A model generated the notes under the pieces. The model worked only from the letters and a program-made list of their open reading frames with translations, had not been told where the DNA came from and did not search any database. A DNA stretch of 64,000 nucleotides from Neonectria sp. B-13 (lineage: Eukaryota; Ascomycota; Sordariomycetes; Hypocreales; Nectriaceae), in contig NOKP01000010.1 of the NCBI GenBank assembly GCA_002682825.1, forward strand, positions 868,001-932,000. The letters run 5' to 3'. The position numbers and the translations under genes are program-made. Positions 25,797-38,009 of this stretch are shown one piece after another (position 1 is the stretch's first letter; each line of letters starts with the position of its first letter).

Positions 25797-28573
25797 CCCA
25801 ACGCCCAACCTCTTCCATTCTTCCCAGATCTCGTTGTCGTCAGCCGAGTGGCCCATGGGATCGTCATTAGGCTGAAGAGTCAAATCAGAGAAAGACATCG
25901 AACGGGAACTCCGTAGCCACTAATTCCCCCGGTACGATCCCTAGACTCGGTATTTCGTACTCGGTCCGTGTCGACCGAGACAGTCGCGCGTTCGTCCAGC
26001 TCTCTTGACTCTTTGCTTTTTGTACGAAGCACTACGTACCCCCGCCTGTCAAATCAAGGGGAAACAGAAGCCGTTAAACATCGCACCGATTAAGCATCCC
26101 GAGCCTTGTCGGTCCGGAGAGCGAGCGAGCCCACTGATCCTCGTCTTGTTAATCAAACTACTCGCCAGGGTGGCCGTTAACAGATGGAGCAAAGCCCATG
26201 GCATCCCATGATTCCCATCCCATGCCATACTCAAAGTCATGGTACAAGACACAAGGCACAAGGCACAAGGCCGTATTGAACGCCTGTCCCTATCTGGTTG
26301 AGCTCGCTTGCGCCAGGTTTGTCATTGCCATCCGCCGATCCTCCTTTTCGGTGCGCCCTCCGAAGCCAATACCATTGAATGGCACTATGTACCACTAATA
26401 CGCCCGGACCCCTTCTCTGTCTCTTCTCGTCTCTTCGCCCTCTCTCTCCCCCCTCCTGTCTCCTCTCTCCTCACTCTCCGGATGACGCTTACGTTGGTGT
26501 TGGCTGATGGGCAGTCGACAAGTCACGTTCGTTGGGTCAGACACGAGACATGCTGGAGCCATCCCTTCATGTCTCGCCTCATCTGATTCACCCCCTGTCT
26601 GTGTCTTACCCATGCAGCCAAACGGGCCTTCGATTGACTTCGTCCATGTCTTCCATCAGCTCCGAAAAGGAAAAAATTGTTTGAAAATTACAGGTCTCGG
26701 ATATGAGCTCTTCGGGTGCGAGCGTTTCTGCCTCTTCGGTGTCTGATCCGACTCCCTGTCCCCTCGTAGATGGACGACATCACCCAAGATCGTATCCTGG
26801 TCTAGTCAGAGCACAACCCAAACAAACTCGTGGAATATGTAGCCTATACTCGTTTGACAGATTCATTGCCGAGCATCCCATTTTCCGATTCACTGGGTGC
26901 CGATTCTCCATCTGCGGTTACCCATAGCTCAGAGCTACTTGGGACCAAATTCCATGTGCTGTGACAATAGCGCTCTAGGGTAGGTCAATTCGAGACGATC
27001 CGTCTACGACTTTCTACCTATGTATAAAATAAACCCATGTATTTCTTAGTCCACGGTGTATCGACGGGTACTCAAAGCTTTGTCCATTTGGGATGGGGTT
27101 GCCAAACCCCATGTACTCATCACCAAGCTAGAAACGATGTTGTTAAGTCTGTATCTCGAAAAAAACACAAGACCTGAACACAGATCATCTGGTCTCAGAG
27201 TCCACTGATGAGGATCCAAAGGACGTTCGCAAGTCCTCTCTCAACTAAATCAACAAATAAACATCACGTCACTAGTATTTAGAATTGCAAACAATGTCAA
27301 CTGGTTCCGAGGAACAGAACTCGTAGTGGTAAAAAGCATTGTGGGACTTACACCAATGTCAACCCAACCAACTTCTACAATACCAACCCTAGGCCCCCCA
27401 AAACACGTATGATATAACCAAACATTATGGGAACAATGGACCATCGAGAAAGAAATGCACTGGTATTCCTAATCTAGACCAAAATGTCACATTGGGTTTG
27501 ACTTGCCCGAGATCATGATAGATGAAACCATAAAGAAAACCAGAGACCGAGCTGGGCATTGGCATCGAAAGGTGATACTAGCTAGCCTGGGGCTACGGAC
27601 GAGGAAGTTAAAACTCTGGTGTTACTATGCTACTGCCCGGGTAATAGATCGAGGCCTAGTACTTCAATAGAGCCACACGCGAGGACAAAGCGGAATATGA
27701 CGATGGGAATCCAGACCTGGAGGCATAAACGACTATATAACACCCATGGATCCACTCATGACACTAAATACAGCTTGAGTCTGATCTTTGGGCATTCCTT
27801 TTCCCCTTCGAGATTGACTTTCAATACAATATATATGTCTCCTTGAATAACGGAGGCTAGGTCGACAGCAAGACTTCCCGGCAAACATCAAAGCACATGG
27901 AGAAACGAAATTCCAAGGTTGGACAAGTTCCCAAAACAATTCAAGAAATCTATTAACTCTCGTTTTTAAAGTCTTTCGCCATCCGCACCGTCTGCCAATC
28001 TCAGCTCCCATCTTCAGCGCATCCTCACAATGCAACCGCAAAGAGCCAGGACAAAGAGAACCCGGAGCCTTTCATGACATATTTCACCAAACAAGGCTGG
28101 AACCACCTGGCCGTTGGCACCCAAAATTCATAATCGCATCAGCATACACACAAGACCCCGGGGTGCGCGCGCCCCCTGGTGAGCCGCCACTGCCCGCCAA
28201 ACTGCGGATGAAGTCGCGGCGCGAGGTGAGATTGGCAGCAGAGTGTCAGACAGGAGCAGATAAGGATTATCAAACGCTTTGAGCGGAAGACAAGCCAACA
28301 AGCACAGTAGCTTAGGAGAGAACGACATAACCCGACGACTCAAGATATAGACAGGTCCGCTGACCTCCCCTTGATGAAGAGCCCGTTCGCACCCTCGCTG
28401 TAAAACCAAAAAAACCAAAACGAAACCCTAGCAGGGAACACACATAGAGAGATGGGAAACGGGCAGAAGAGAAAAATAGCCCAAGGAACAGAAGAGAAAG
28501 GAGGGTATATATATGGCTTTCAATGAGCACGCGGCCGTCAAGTCAGATGCAACCATTGGTGGGTAGAGGCAGT

Positions 28574-29200
28574 CTACTGGTTGATCTTGTCATTGACGGC
28601 CGACGTGGCTTCGGCCTTCTTAGCATGGAGGAAGCTTCCGATCCAGGAAAGGGTCTCGTTGCTGACGACGAGGACTGTTGTGACGGCAGCCTTGCCGTGG
28701 GCGACAAGTCCGGCCTGCTCGTTCTTCTTGTACTCGCTGGTGTAGACCTGGAGGACGTGGTCCTTGCCTTCGAGGCCCTTGGTGTAGGGCAGGAGGATTA
28801 AGCCCTTGGTATCGTTGAAGAGGTCGGTGGTGGGCTTCTTGACGACGGGGAACTTCTCATCGATGCGATCGAGGGTCTTATCGCCGAGGGTGTCGGCCTT
28901 GTGGACGTAAGGCGAGACGTACTGATAAGGCTTGGCGAACCATGGGATGACGGGAGCGGCAAAGGTCTGGTAGGCAGCATCGCCGAGCTTGAGAGACTTC
29001 TGGCCGTACTCGTTGGACTTGAAGGTGTCGACACTGTCACTGATGACGGGGTAGTTCAGCAGGTGCTGGAGCAGATAGCAGGGTTAGCATTGTACGGTCC
29101 GTGTGTTGCGCGCATCGGCGGGGAGGGGTGGTTGTACCTGGAAGAAGGCGGAAGAAGAAATAGAGTCGGGGACATCGCCATTGACTTGGGGAGAAGCCAT
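28574..29200 (-). CDS. CAP20: CAP20-like perilipin, lipid-droplet protein
   Basis: Fungal perilipin-like protein (Cap20/MPL1 family), which coats lipid droplets. In Colletotrichum, CAP20 is induced during appressorium formation and contributes to infection. Exons are 29200-29138 and 29065-28574, with a 72-nt intron (donor GTACAA, acceptor CCAG), giving 184 aa, the family's usual size. It begins MASPQVNGDVPDSIS; the segment around LLNYPVISDSVDTFKSNEYG and a central amphipathic/hydrophobic helix (FAAPVIPWFAKPYQYVSPYV) are the recognisable perilipin features. The C-terminal half has a second helix with TVLVVSNETLSWIGSF. There is no signal peptide. The 5' side is CT-rich with an ATCC-type microsatellite (29408-29444), and the gene has a very long upstream region shared with pirin. 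Confidence 0.88.
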
Positions 29201-29407
29201 TTTGAAGGTTGGAGTTGGTGACGGAGTTGCGGACGAGGCAAGATGGATGAAGTCGGTGGTGAGGGGAGCTTCGCGATAAGCTTGGCGGATGAGGTGAGAT
29301 GGCTTTGTGTGTGTCTGTCTTGTCTGCGATGACGACAGGATGACAGGAAAGATGGATGGGCGGGAGAATGGTCAGGTACCCTTAGGATCGGTAGATGTGG
29401 TTGAGTT

Positions 29408-29444
29408 GGATGGATGGATGGATGGATGGATGGATGAATGGATG
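29408..29444. repeat. (GGAT)n microsatellite upstream of CAP20
   Basis: Nine GGAT-type units, the last two with a base change; on the CAP20 sense strand it is an ATCC pyrimidine-rich tract 208-244 bp before the ATG. Confidence 0.9.
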
Positions 29445-29921
29445 TGAGGAGGAGAATGCTTGCGCTGGGAGGAGGAGGAGGAGGAGTGGGAAGACCGGTG
29501 TAGTAGTAGGATAGCAGGAAGGAGGAAGATAAAGAGGAGAAAGTAGGAAGCAGGAAGCAGCAAGGAGATGGGATGGTGGCCAGAGACGGGGCCCTGCAGA
29601 GGCTAAAAAGGGAACGAGCCTTGGGATGCGTGTTTGAAGTGATATGGGTGGGACGCCACAGCCTGACCGGCTGGACGGGCCAGGCGAAGAGAATCTACGT
29701 ATTTATCTCAGTGGAAACCTTCCATGCGCGAGGATTGCCGTCGCAGTCTTTGTGTGTCCATGCCCCCCATGCCCATGGGGGAGGGAGGAAAAAAAGGCCC
29801 AGGCCAAGCTTGGATTCTTTGGCATGTGCATGTGCAAGCAGCATGTGTCGGCCGGTCATGGAGCCTGGAGACTGGAGGCTGGAGACTGGAGACCCGCTCT
29901 CTAGTTTGGGTACTAGGTAGT

Positions 29922-29945
29922 TAGGTAGGTAGGTAGGTAGGTAGG
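29922..29945. repeat. (TAGG)n microsatellite
   Basis: About six tandem TAGG units, the first slightly imperfect. Confidence 0.85.
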
Positions 29946-30075
29946 ATAGCTGTTGTTCGGTACCTGTTGTCAGTGCGTGCATGTGTGCATGCCTTGTGCC
30001 TGTGCCTGTGATAGCGGGCAGTGCCCCTCCGTCTTTGGTTGGTGATCGGCTCGTGCTTGTGAAGGGGAGTGAGAC

Positions 30076-30128
30076 ACAGACAGACGGACGGACGGACAGA
30101 CAGAGACAGACAGACAGACAGATAGATA
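30076..30128. repeat. GACA/GACG/GATA tetranucleotide array
   Basis: A compound tetranucleotide array of GACA, GACG and GATA units. A related short array follows at about 30199-30226. Confidence 0.85.
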
Positions 30129-30470
30129 GCTTAGATGGAGATAGGGATAGGTACCTAGAGAGACCGGACCAGAGACAGAGATGAGATACCTAGAGATGAG
30201 ACAGACAGATAGACAGACAGACAGAGCCCATCTCTCCCTCTCCCTCTCTCTTTTTCTCTCTCTATCTATCTGAAAACTGCCATGTACCCGAGCCCATGGA
30301 TGAATGATAGGTGACGATGATGGATGATGAGGACGATTGAGGGATGGTGGGGTGCTGTTGGCCCGCAGTGACACCATCGGCGCCGGGAGCAGCGTGGGCC
30401 CACTCAGCCGCACCATTCATTCCAGGGCGAAATGCCTACTGCGTTCCCCCCCCTGTTGATCTGGCATGTG

Positions 30471-30501
30471 AAAGTGGCTCCCAGTGGCTCCAAGTGGCTC
30501 C
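30471..30501. repeat. 10-bp tandem repeat, three copies
   Basis: AAGTGGCTCC, CAGTGGCTCC and AAGTGGCTCC follow each other directly. Confidence 0.8.
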
Positions 30502-33500
30502 AGATGCGTGATGCTTCCTTTTTCCGATCGCGACGCTGGCTCTCTGGAGCCTCTGCTTGCGTCTTTTGACCTCGACCCTCGCCTGTCGTCGCCTCGTCCC
30601 TCCTCTGTCGTCGGCCCTCTTCGACTCACCGCGCTCCCGAAGCGACGTCCGAAAAACCCTTCGTCCTTCGTCCTTCGCCCTCCGCCCTCCGCCTGCCCCC
30701 AGCTCCGACCGCTCCATGTCAGCTGCACGCATCTGATAGCCATTAGAGCCGCCTCGCCTCGCCTCGCCCCCCCCTGGCGGAGAGCACTCTTCTCTCCCAG
30801 TCGGAGTAATGTGGCCGAGACTCGAGCTCTTAACACCGCCATACCGCCCAATCTGCCACGGCTGTGCCGCAATGCTGTGCTGAACACTACTAGTAGGAAA
30901 AAGCCCGGGCTGCAACATCCGGGTAACAGTATGAGCATTCCCCTCACCTACTCGTCATATTTACTTCGTACGTGCCCGAAAATACCTAGACTACATGCCA
31001 GGTCAGTCTGTGCGCCTGCGTGTGTGCGCGTCGCAAGGTAAGTCAGTGGCTTGCCAGTTGCGCCTTCAATCTACGGCTTATCTCTGATGCAGCCCGCATC
31101 GGTTCGTCTAAAACGACATTCCCTCCATCCTCCATGGCAAACTTGGGATTATGGCGCACAGCATGCATGGGCCGTGCTTCGTACAGCACCGTAGCGTTCA
31201 CACCCCGGCGGCCAAGCGGACCCGGCATCATCATACAAGTAGACCGTGAATACGGACCGAGTAAGAAGACGAACGCTTGCTCTGCTCCTCTGGCATGTCT
31301 GTCTGCCACGAAAACCGGCCGGGTTGTTGATCGCCGTCCCCTCCATGCTGTCTTGCCGGGCGCATGCTGCTCGCAACCTGAGATGGTCAAATCTAAAAAC
31401 CCAGGTGCTGACTGATAAGAAACTCGCCCCCTTGCCGACTTGGCGGCGCTTCCTCCCTCTCTGCTTCTGCCGCGGTTGACTTCGTCGCCAAAGAACACGA
31501 GCTCAACGCATATATCGCCTCGGGAGCCAAGCCCAAACAAGAGAAAGGGACCCAAGTCGTCGCGTCCCTCTGGATCGGTTGGCTCCAGGGCCACGAACCC
31601 CCAGGTTTCTTTTTTTACGTCGTTATTTTTGCCGCATCACGTTCATGGATTCGCCCCATGCCCGTGCCTCCGATGCCCATAAGCCGGGACGCGGATCGCT
31701 TTCCCCTGTACCCAGCGTCCACGCATCCGGGCATGGATGGTGATTGACCCGTAGCGTGGCAGACAGACGCACCTAAAGTCGCCCCTGTCAAGTCAGTCCG
31801 CGCCTCAGGGCCCACTTTCTAGCCACCTTCACATGTCAAGACTCGACGGAAACTCGAGACACGATCGATCGCCATATGACAAAGCGAAAAGAGCAAAGGG
31901 TAACCAGTTCATCAATCGAGCACGTTCCCTCAATGACTCCCCTCTCCCGACTTCCTCCCGAGCCGCTCAATGCCCGACGCTCCCAAGTCTCAGCACTGGA
32001 TCCTCCTTGCCTCCGAACTTCGTGCCGATGCGACGCAACGATATACCCGAGTTGGAGCAGACAATCATAGTGGCATGTTGGGCGAGGTGTCGTCGCCTCA
32101 TCCCCCCCATGACCCATCCGACCCCCAATCCATCCCGCCTTTGCTCGCCAGATGCGGAGCACCTTACTGCTCTCCGCCAGTTTGGGTCACGCACATTGGC
32201 CCGTCTCTCCTCTGCTGCATCCGCAACATATCACGATGATGCCATGGGACTCAACAAAAGGGCCTCTGAAACGGCCTCTGTGACGACTATCGTATTCAGT
32301 ACAGGACTGAGAGCCGTACGCGAGGCCGTTGCTTCGATTATCAGATCGATTTCCAACAATACGGTCTGATCCGAGATCGACCGTCTCGGATGCCCGATCC
32401 TTGATCCTTTCGTATCCATCATCTGGAGCAAGTAGCAACGTCGTAGTTGGTCCAGATTCGGCCGACTCACTGGATTGATGGGAAATTAGATTTCTTCTGG
32501 ATCCGAGGATGTCAACATTCCTTGTTCCCGACATACCGAGAGAGGGAAAAAAGGCCGCAAGTACATCTCGAGGTGATGCTTTTGCTCATGCTTGTTGTGG
32601 ATATCTCCGACTCGGCATGAGTGACAATTAAACTCAACAACGCCTTCGTTGTCACCGAGCCCAACGAGGCGCCAGCCTGTAATCGTCCTAGTCGCCTTTC
32701 CCGGACTTTGTAAAGGGAGAACCGTGGACCACCATTTGTGTCATGTGTTACGCCCGGACGCTTCTCGAGTGTAAGCCTCAATGTCTCATTGTGGCAGGTC
32801 AAGAAAGTTGCATTCGTACGGTGCAATGTTGTAGGAGTCTATGTGTAATCCGAAAAGCTGGGATGTATGGTTAAGCATACCACTGTACGAAATACGTCTA
32901 CGGCATTGAACCCGCGTAGAGGTGAAGCTCTCCCCTTGGGAGATCATATCGCAACATGGGGATCGAGCTGGGCGCCCCATTTGTTGACCACAAATAATCT
33001 TGATGGGTTTCGCTTCTTCCCATACGTGCTGCCTTTCGTTTCTGGCCATATAACATGGTTCAGCTATAGTCAGAGCGGGGCTGGCCGGACCGACCAGTCG
33101 CCCTTCAAGCGAATGAAGGCGAACATGCAATCACACTACCCATCGGTTAAAAGGGTACGTTTGGTTGAACTCGAAGATCTCACGGAAGAACGACTGGTTT
33201 CGGCGTGTTTCGTTGATTCGATGACTTGCGGCTTGGATAGAGGTTTGATTGCGTGCGCAGGAATGAGCATGTACTCTCGAATAGGCGAACAAGATTTAAC
33301 TCTTCCTCTTTATTATATCTCGGTTGATTGAGATATGGGGTGACATATACTCACCACCCCTTACTTTTCGGCTTGGTTCTATCGGGGCCTCTGGTACCGA
33401 GCTGCTTGGGTCGCGGCGTGGAGGGCGCAATGGGCATCTCTTTGGCTGCGACTCCAGGCGCGTATGCTTTCCGCCACGACTTCTTTGGCAGCTTCCATCC

Positions 33501-34849
33501 GGGGGGGGGGACTGGGGGTTCTCCGTAAGGGTTGCATCCTTGCTGCGCTCATCGTGTGCTAGACGATCCATGACCGTCGAAATGAGCTCTCGGATAGGTC
33601 CCTGGTGGTCATACTCAGCTGGTTGATCAACTGAGCCGAGGCTTGATTGTTGAACACATGGAGAGCATTTCCAAGCGCGTTCTGCGCCGGGACTTCCAAT
33701 GATCAGGGTCTGGTGTGGTATAATCCCAGAGCTATCTCGACACCAGGCACCGAGAAGGACATGGCGCTCACGGGTGTCCGTTCGTGTACACGGATCTGAC
33801 TATTCAACAAGGATGGGCGTCTGGAGGATGCGTATTGTGTTTATTACATGTGAAACTGATGGGCTTACCTAAAGGCAGAAGAGTCGTGTCGTTGGAGAAC
33901 GAGACAAGACAGCGATGTGAGTTTCTGAGGAGAATGACAGATGGTTTCGAGTGCTCGGCGGCAACAATGAGAATGGAACCATGTAGACTGAGAGAATATG
34001 CTTTTGGTTGTTAGTGAATGTTCATGATGAGGATGGGGAAGAAGAGGGACGCGATCTTGAATGAGATAAATCTGAGGACGTAAAGAAAAGAGAAAAGAAA
34101 TATGATGTTGAAGAAGTCGAACTTAACATGGATGGAAAGGCTCCAACACACACACTGACTGGCACACCTTCCTGCCTCAAGCTTGGCAAGGTCAGTAGGT
34201 ATGTATGTACATGCATAGCTGCCAAGTCCGATAACGATAAGATAATCCACAAATGGGGCAGATAAAAAGAACGATGACGGGATTCTTCCGAGCCTTTTCC
34301 TGACTCTGATGTCAAACTCGGTTGGTGCCTGGCAATCGGCCAGAACAATACAACAGACGCTTATTAAAGTATTCTAGTGTTCAATTAATTCAGCCTTGCC
34401 GTTTCAATCAACAACTTGACTTGTCCATCCTTCCAAGACCAGAACCGACGATGACCAGCAAGACAGCCTTGACAAACCACCCTCAAAGCATTTTAGATGC
34501 GATTTCATAAGCCAGCCCCAACCAACCATCTCGTCACCCTTAGTAATTCTCCGCGCCCATCCCCGTTCCGTCGCTAGCGCCCCCGAAAGCATCCAAAGCA
34601 GTGAGGAAGCTCGGGCCAGAAGCAGATTCGCAACCCGCCGCGCTGCTGATGTAAAAGTGACTAAACCTCCATCCCCGCCAACATCGTCACAGAATGTGGC
34701 GCCTCAAGAGCTAACTGACAGCGGGCAACGCCCAGAGCCTTCGTTGTATTTCTAACGCCAGGTTTTTCCTCTTCCCAGAAATGCTCTCTCACATTACCAT
34801 TTTGCATCGCGCCAGCCCCTTACCCCTCCGTCTCCAATTCTTCCCATCC

Positions 34850-34857
34850 ATATATAG
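34850..34857 (+). promoter_or_regulatory. TATA-like element upstream of pirin
   Basis: ATATATAG lies about 30-36 bp upstream of the first pirin ATG and about 250 bp upstream of the second. Usual spacing would place transcription starts at or just after the first ATG, which favours use of the second. Confidence 0.4.
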
Positions 34858-34886
34858 ACCCCCTTGACCCCGCGGTCTCAAATCTC

Positions 34887-36090
34887 ATGTCGCTTTCACG
34901 AAACATCCTCATCTCTGCCTTCATTGCTTTGGCTGCTGCACTCCTCTTCCAGAACCAACTTCGAGACACCGCAACTAACACAATCGCGCTTATCAATAAC
35001 TACGCGACCAACAACAACATATTCTCCTTCGCCGCCCAGACCGTCCAGACCGTCAACATCAACCAGCACCAGCACCCAGATCATCACCTCGTCGCAACCG
35101 AAATGTCTGCCCAGCGAGCCATCCGCAAGGTCGTCCTGGCCGTCGAGCAGGCCGAGGGCGCAGGCGCTCGCGTCCGCCGCTCCATTGGCACGCCCCAGCT
35201 GCGCAACTTCTCGCCCTTCCTCATGCTGGACCACTTCTCCATCAAGCCTGGCGCTGGCTTTCCTGACCAGTAAGTCCACCCACAGCTGAAACAATTGGCC
35301 TTCCCCAAACTTGCGAACCAAGCCAGAGACTGACCGTTATTTTTGCAGCCCCCACCGTGGCCAGGAGACCATCACCTACCTCCTCGAGGGCGGTGTCGAC
35401 CACGAGGACTTCGCCGGCAACCGTGGTTCCCTGTCCGCAGGCGACTTGCAGTTCATGACGGCGGGAAAAGGCATTGTACACGCTGAGATGCCTCGCCAGA
35501 ACGCCGACGGCAGCGCCAACGTCGGCCTGCAACTCTGGGTCGACTTGCCCAAGGAGCTCAAGGCCTGTGAACCCCGCTACCGTGACCTCCGTGCCGCCGA
35601 GATCCCCACTGTCGACGTCGACGACTCCCGCGTTACCGTCAAGGTCATCTCCGGCCAGAGCCACGGCATCGACTCGGTTAAAGACCTCGCCTACACCCCC
35701 GTTTGGATCCTTGACATCACCATTCGCCCCGGCGGCAAGATCACTCAGCCTCTTCCCAAGAACTGGAACGCCTTCGCCTACACCCTCGAGGGCGACGTCA
35801 TCGTTGGCAAGGACGATCAGCGCCGTGTTGTTGAGCAATTCCATAACGTCGTTTTCGAGCCTGAGGGCGACATCGTCCACTTCGAGGTCGACGCTGGTGC
35901 CTCTAAGCCCGCTCGCCTTGCTCTCATTGCCGGTACTCCTCTCGACCAGACCGTTGTCCAGTACGGCCCCTTTGTCCTGAACACCAAGGAGGAGGTGGCG
36001 AAGGCTCTGTTCGACTACCAGAGTCACTCCAACGGTTTCGAGCGCGCCAAGGATTGGGAGAGTGAGATTGGCAAGTCCATGCGTCACTAA
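34887..36090 (+). CDS. Pirin, cupin-fold Fe(II) protein
   Basis: Pirins are bicupin proteins that bind Fe(II); members act as transcriptional co-regulators or quercetinases. Exons are 34887-35269 and 35349-36090 (79-nt intron, GTAAGT donor, GCAG acceptor). From the first ATG the product is 374 aa; from the second in-frame ATG (35103, MSAQRAIRK) it is 302 aa, the usual pirin length. The intron splits the His codon of the metal-binding DHPHRG motif, and the second ligand pair is in GIVHAEMP. The C-terminal cupin has FAYTLEGDVIVG and LALIAGTPL. The 72-residue extension begins with a hydrophobic segment (about residues 7-21) and ends N/Q/H-rich. The first ATG has C at -3, the second G at -3. I take the 302-aa form as the main product and the extension as uncertain. 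Confidence 0.94.
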
Positions 36091-36886
36091 ACGCTGGATG
36101 GTTTGTGTTCGTGTGTCGTCGGGCTGGCGTTGAAATGGGAAAAAAAATTTGCGTTGAGTTTGCATTGGTATTAATGGGAGCGTTCATCATTGGAAAGTAC
36201 ATCGAGGCATACAGAGTTTGAATTTGTGCCTCATTACTATACTCAGACGAATAAAACAATCATCATAAATGGCCCTCAAGGACCTGTGTATGCATGTACA
36301 AACATATTAGTGGCGTTCGGCGGAATTGGAATACACCAATATCATATTTACCGCTGATTGAATGCGATCCATTCAACAAACTATAACATCATTGGTATCA
36401 CGGTGAGATTGAACAAGTTGAATGAGCCAAAATTATCTATTAATGTGCTTCAATGAGAGCAAAGAAGTAGAATCCACATCAAGGCCAGGCGGTGGGATGG
36501 TATCACACACCCTTCCCACAGGTCAAGAGAATGACATGGTGTCACAGTTGACACCACTAGAGTTGCCCCTTTGTCATCCTCATGTCCATGCCTCCACACC
36601 AGAGAAAAACCCGCCAAAATATCCCCATCCACTGCCGTGCATTCCATCATTTTTCCATTAGAAAGACGAGAGATAAACCATATGCATCATTAACCCTCAA
36701 AAGACCTGAGTTGTCCATGTCCATTCACCTCATTTTATGAGTTCCATGCGCCGAAGATCGTCCTGAATCCGGGCCCCTGCACGAGGAAGATGATAAAAGG
36801 GGTCCAAAAGATTGGAGGTACAGGCGGGTATTATGTATCAAACATGTGCAACGTAAAACATCAAATGTGCGTGAATACCACCTCAA
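36091..36886. other. Convergent 3' region pirin/CFEM gene
   Basis: About 800 bp of AT-rich sequence between two converging stop codons. No gene is seen. Confidence 0.7.
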
Positions 36887-38009
36887 TTAGAGGAGGAAAG
36901 CGGCAAGGCCAGCGACGGCAAGCATCGCGACCGGGGCAGCAGTCTTCTGGGGTCCCTAAGAGAATGTTAGTGGGAGGACACATATCATGTTAGAGATCAA
37001 CACTTACAGCGTTGTCGGATGAGGTGCTGGTGGCGGAATCAGAGCTGCCAGACTCGGTAGAGCTGCCAGACTCAGTAGAGCTGTCGGTGGCAGTGGCAGT
37101 GGCAGTGGAATCATCGGTTTCCGTAGCAGTCTCATCAGTGGTAGCCGAAGAGTCAGAGTCGGAGGTCCCGGTAGCAGTGCCGGTCACGGTAGTGACCGAG
37201 GTCGAAACATCACCCTTGCTGTTGGTGAAGACGCTGGTGAAGGTGGAGACCTTGCCGGTAGCAGAGCCAGTAATGGTAGTAACAGAGGTTGAAACGTCAC
37301 CCTTGCTGTTGGTGAAGACGCTGGTGAAGGTGGAAAGATCGCCAGTAGCAGAAGCTCCCGACGAGGTCTCAGTCTCGTCGCTCTCAGAACCAAAAGTGGT
37401 GGTCTCAACGGCAGAGGTGATGGTGGAACCGCCGGATGTGATGGTGCTGAAGATGGTCGAGACAGTGGCCTTTGGCTTGGGTTAGCAACAGTGTAAACGA
37501 AGGGTATGCGAGATACTTACAGAACCAGTCTCGGAGCTTCCGGATCCAGTCTTAGAGCTTCCGGATCCAGTCTTGGAGCTTTCGGATCCAGTCTTCTATG
37601 GACAAGTTAGAACATGAATGTCGTTTATCGTCGGGTTTAACTTACGGTGGAGCTGCTGCTACCCTTGGTGGTAGTGATGGCGACACCAGCACTCTTGCAG
37701 ACCTCAATGCCGTAGGCGACAACCTTGGAAGCCTCGTCACCGCTGCAGATAGCAGCGGAGCAATCTCGGAGGCCGTAAATAAAGTTCTGGTTGGTGCAAA
37801 GGCACGCAACATCGCCAGTGTCGCATTCAAGCTCGCTGGACTTCTCCGCACCGAGCATGTTGGAGGCACATGTTTGCTGGTTGGGAGTCAGTGATTGTTA
37901 ATGGCTAAGTAGCTGGAGAGGAACTTACACCACACTGAGGAAGGTCACCGAGGCTCTGGGCAACAACGGCAGTAGCCAGGCCGGCGACAGCGAAGAAAAC
38001 GGACTTCAT
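36887..38009 (-). CDS. CFEM-domain GPI-anchored cell-wall protein
   Basis: Five exons, all phase 0: 38009-37929, 37876-37646, 37595-37521, 37469-37008, 36955-36887, with 50-52-nt introns, giving 305 aa. The signal peptide covers about residues 1-18 (MKSVFFAVAGLATAVVAQ). The CFEM domain (about 19-95) has eight cysteines, in order: QCG, TCA, ECD, ACLC, DCS, ICS, VCK. Exon 3 codes three and a half copies of a seven-residue KTGSGSS unit. Exon 4 is S/T-rich with two near-identical copies of STFTSVFTNSKGDVSTSVTT. The end, GPQKTAAPVAMLAVAGLAAFLL-type, is a hydrophobic GPI signal preceded by small residues. Such proteins are displayed on the wall or membrane; some bind heme, others act in infection. 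Function here is unknown. Confidence 0.92.
37521..37595 (-). repeat. 21-bp coding tandem repeat in CFEM gene exon 3
   Basis: The entire third exon is a 21-nt unit repeated three and a half times (residues KTGSxSS). A whole exon made of an in-frame repeat flanked by phase-0 introns can be skipped or expanded without frameshift. Confidence 0.85.

Larger units (their letters stand above)
21192..28573. other. 7.4-kb gene-free region
   Basis: Between the DENN gene 5' end and the 3' end of the CAP20-like gene I see no supported coding region on either strand; open frames are short and of random composition. The first 400 bp is strongly CT-rich on the DENN sense strand, as in many fungal promoters. 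Contents include exact or partial TACTTCGTAC motifs (for example 22285-22295), (TGCA)6 at 24367-24390 and (CCAGCA)6 at 25761-25796. The right half (about 26.4-28.4 kb) is more AT-rich. Two flanks need far less than 7 kb, so a non-coding transcript or a decayed element is possible. Confidence 0.5.
29201..34886. other. 5.7-kb divergent intergenic region CAP20/pirin
   Basis: No supported gene. It holds a cluster of simple repeats between 29.4 and 30.5 kb: (GGAT)n, (TAGG)n, GACA/GACG/GATA tracts and a 10-bp triplet repeat. It also has TACTTCGTAC at 30962-30971. A TATA-like element lies near the pirin end. ATG-initiated ORFs of 150-180 codons at 31.8 and 32.9 kb have no coding character that I can defend. 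Confidence 0.5.

Noticed and set aside
29400..30240. Repeat cluster considered as a CRISPR or telomere-like array
   Set aside because: The units are 4-bp microsatellites with no unique spacers, and none matches the fungal telomere TTAGGG.
31833..32369. 178-codon + strand ORF
   Set aside because: Polar low-information product with no domain and several competing frames.
32867..33331. 154-codon + strand ORF
   Set aside because: No coding-type third-position bias or recognisable motif.
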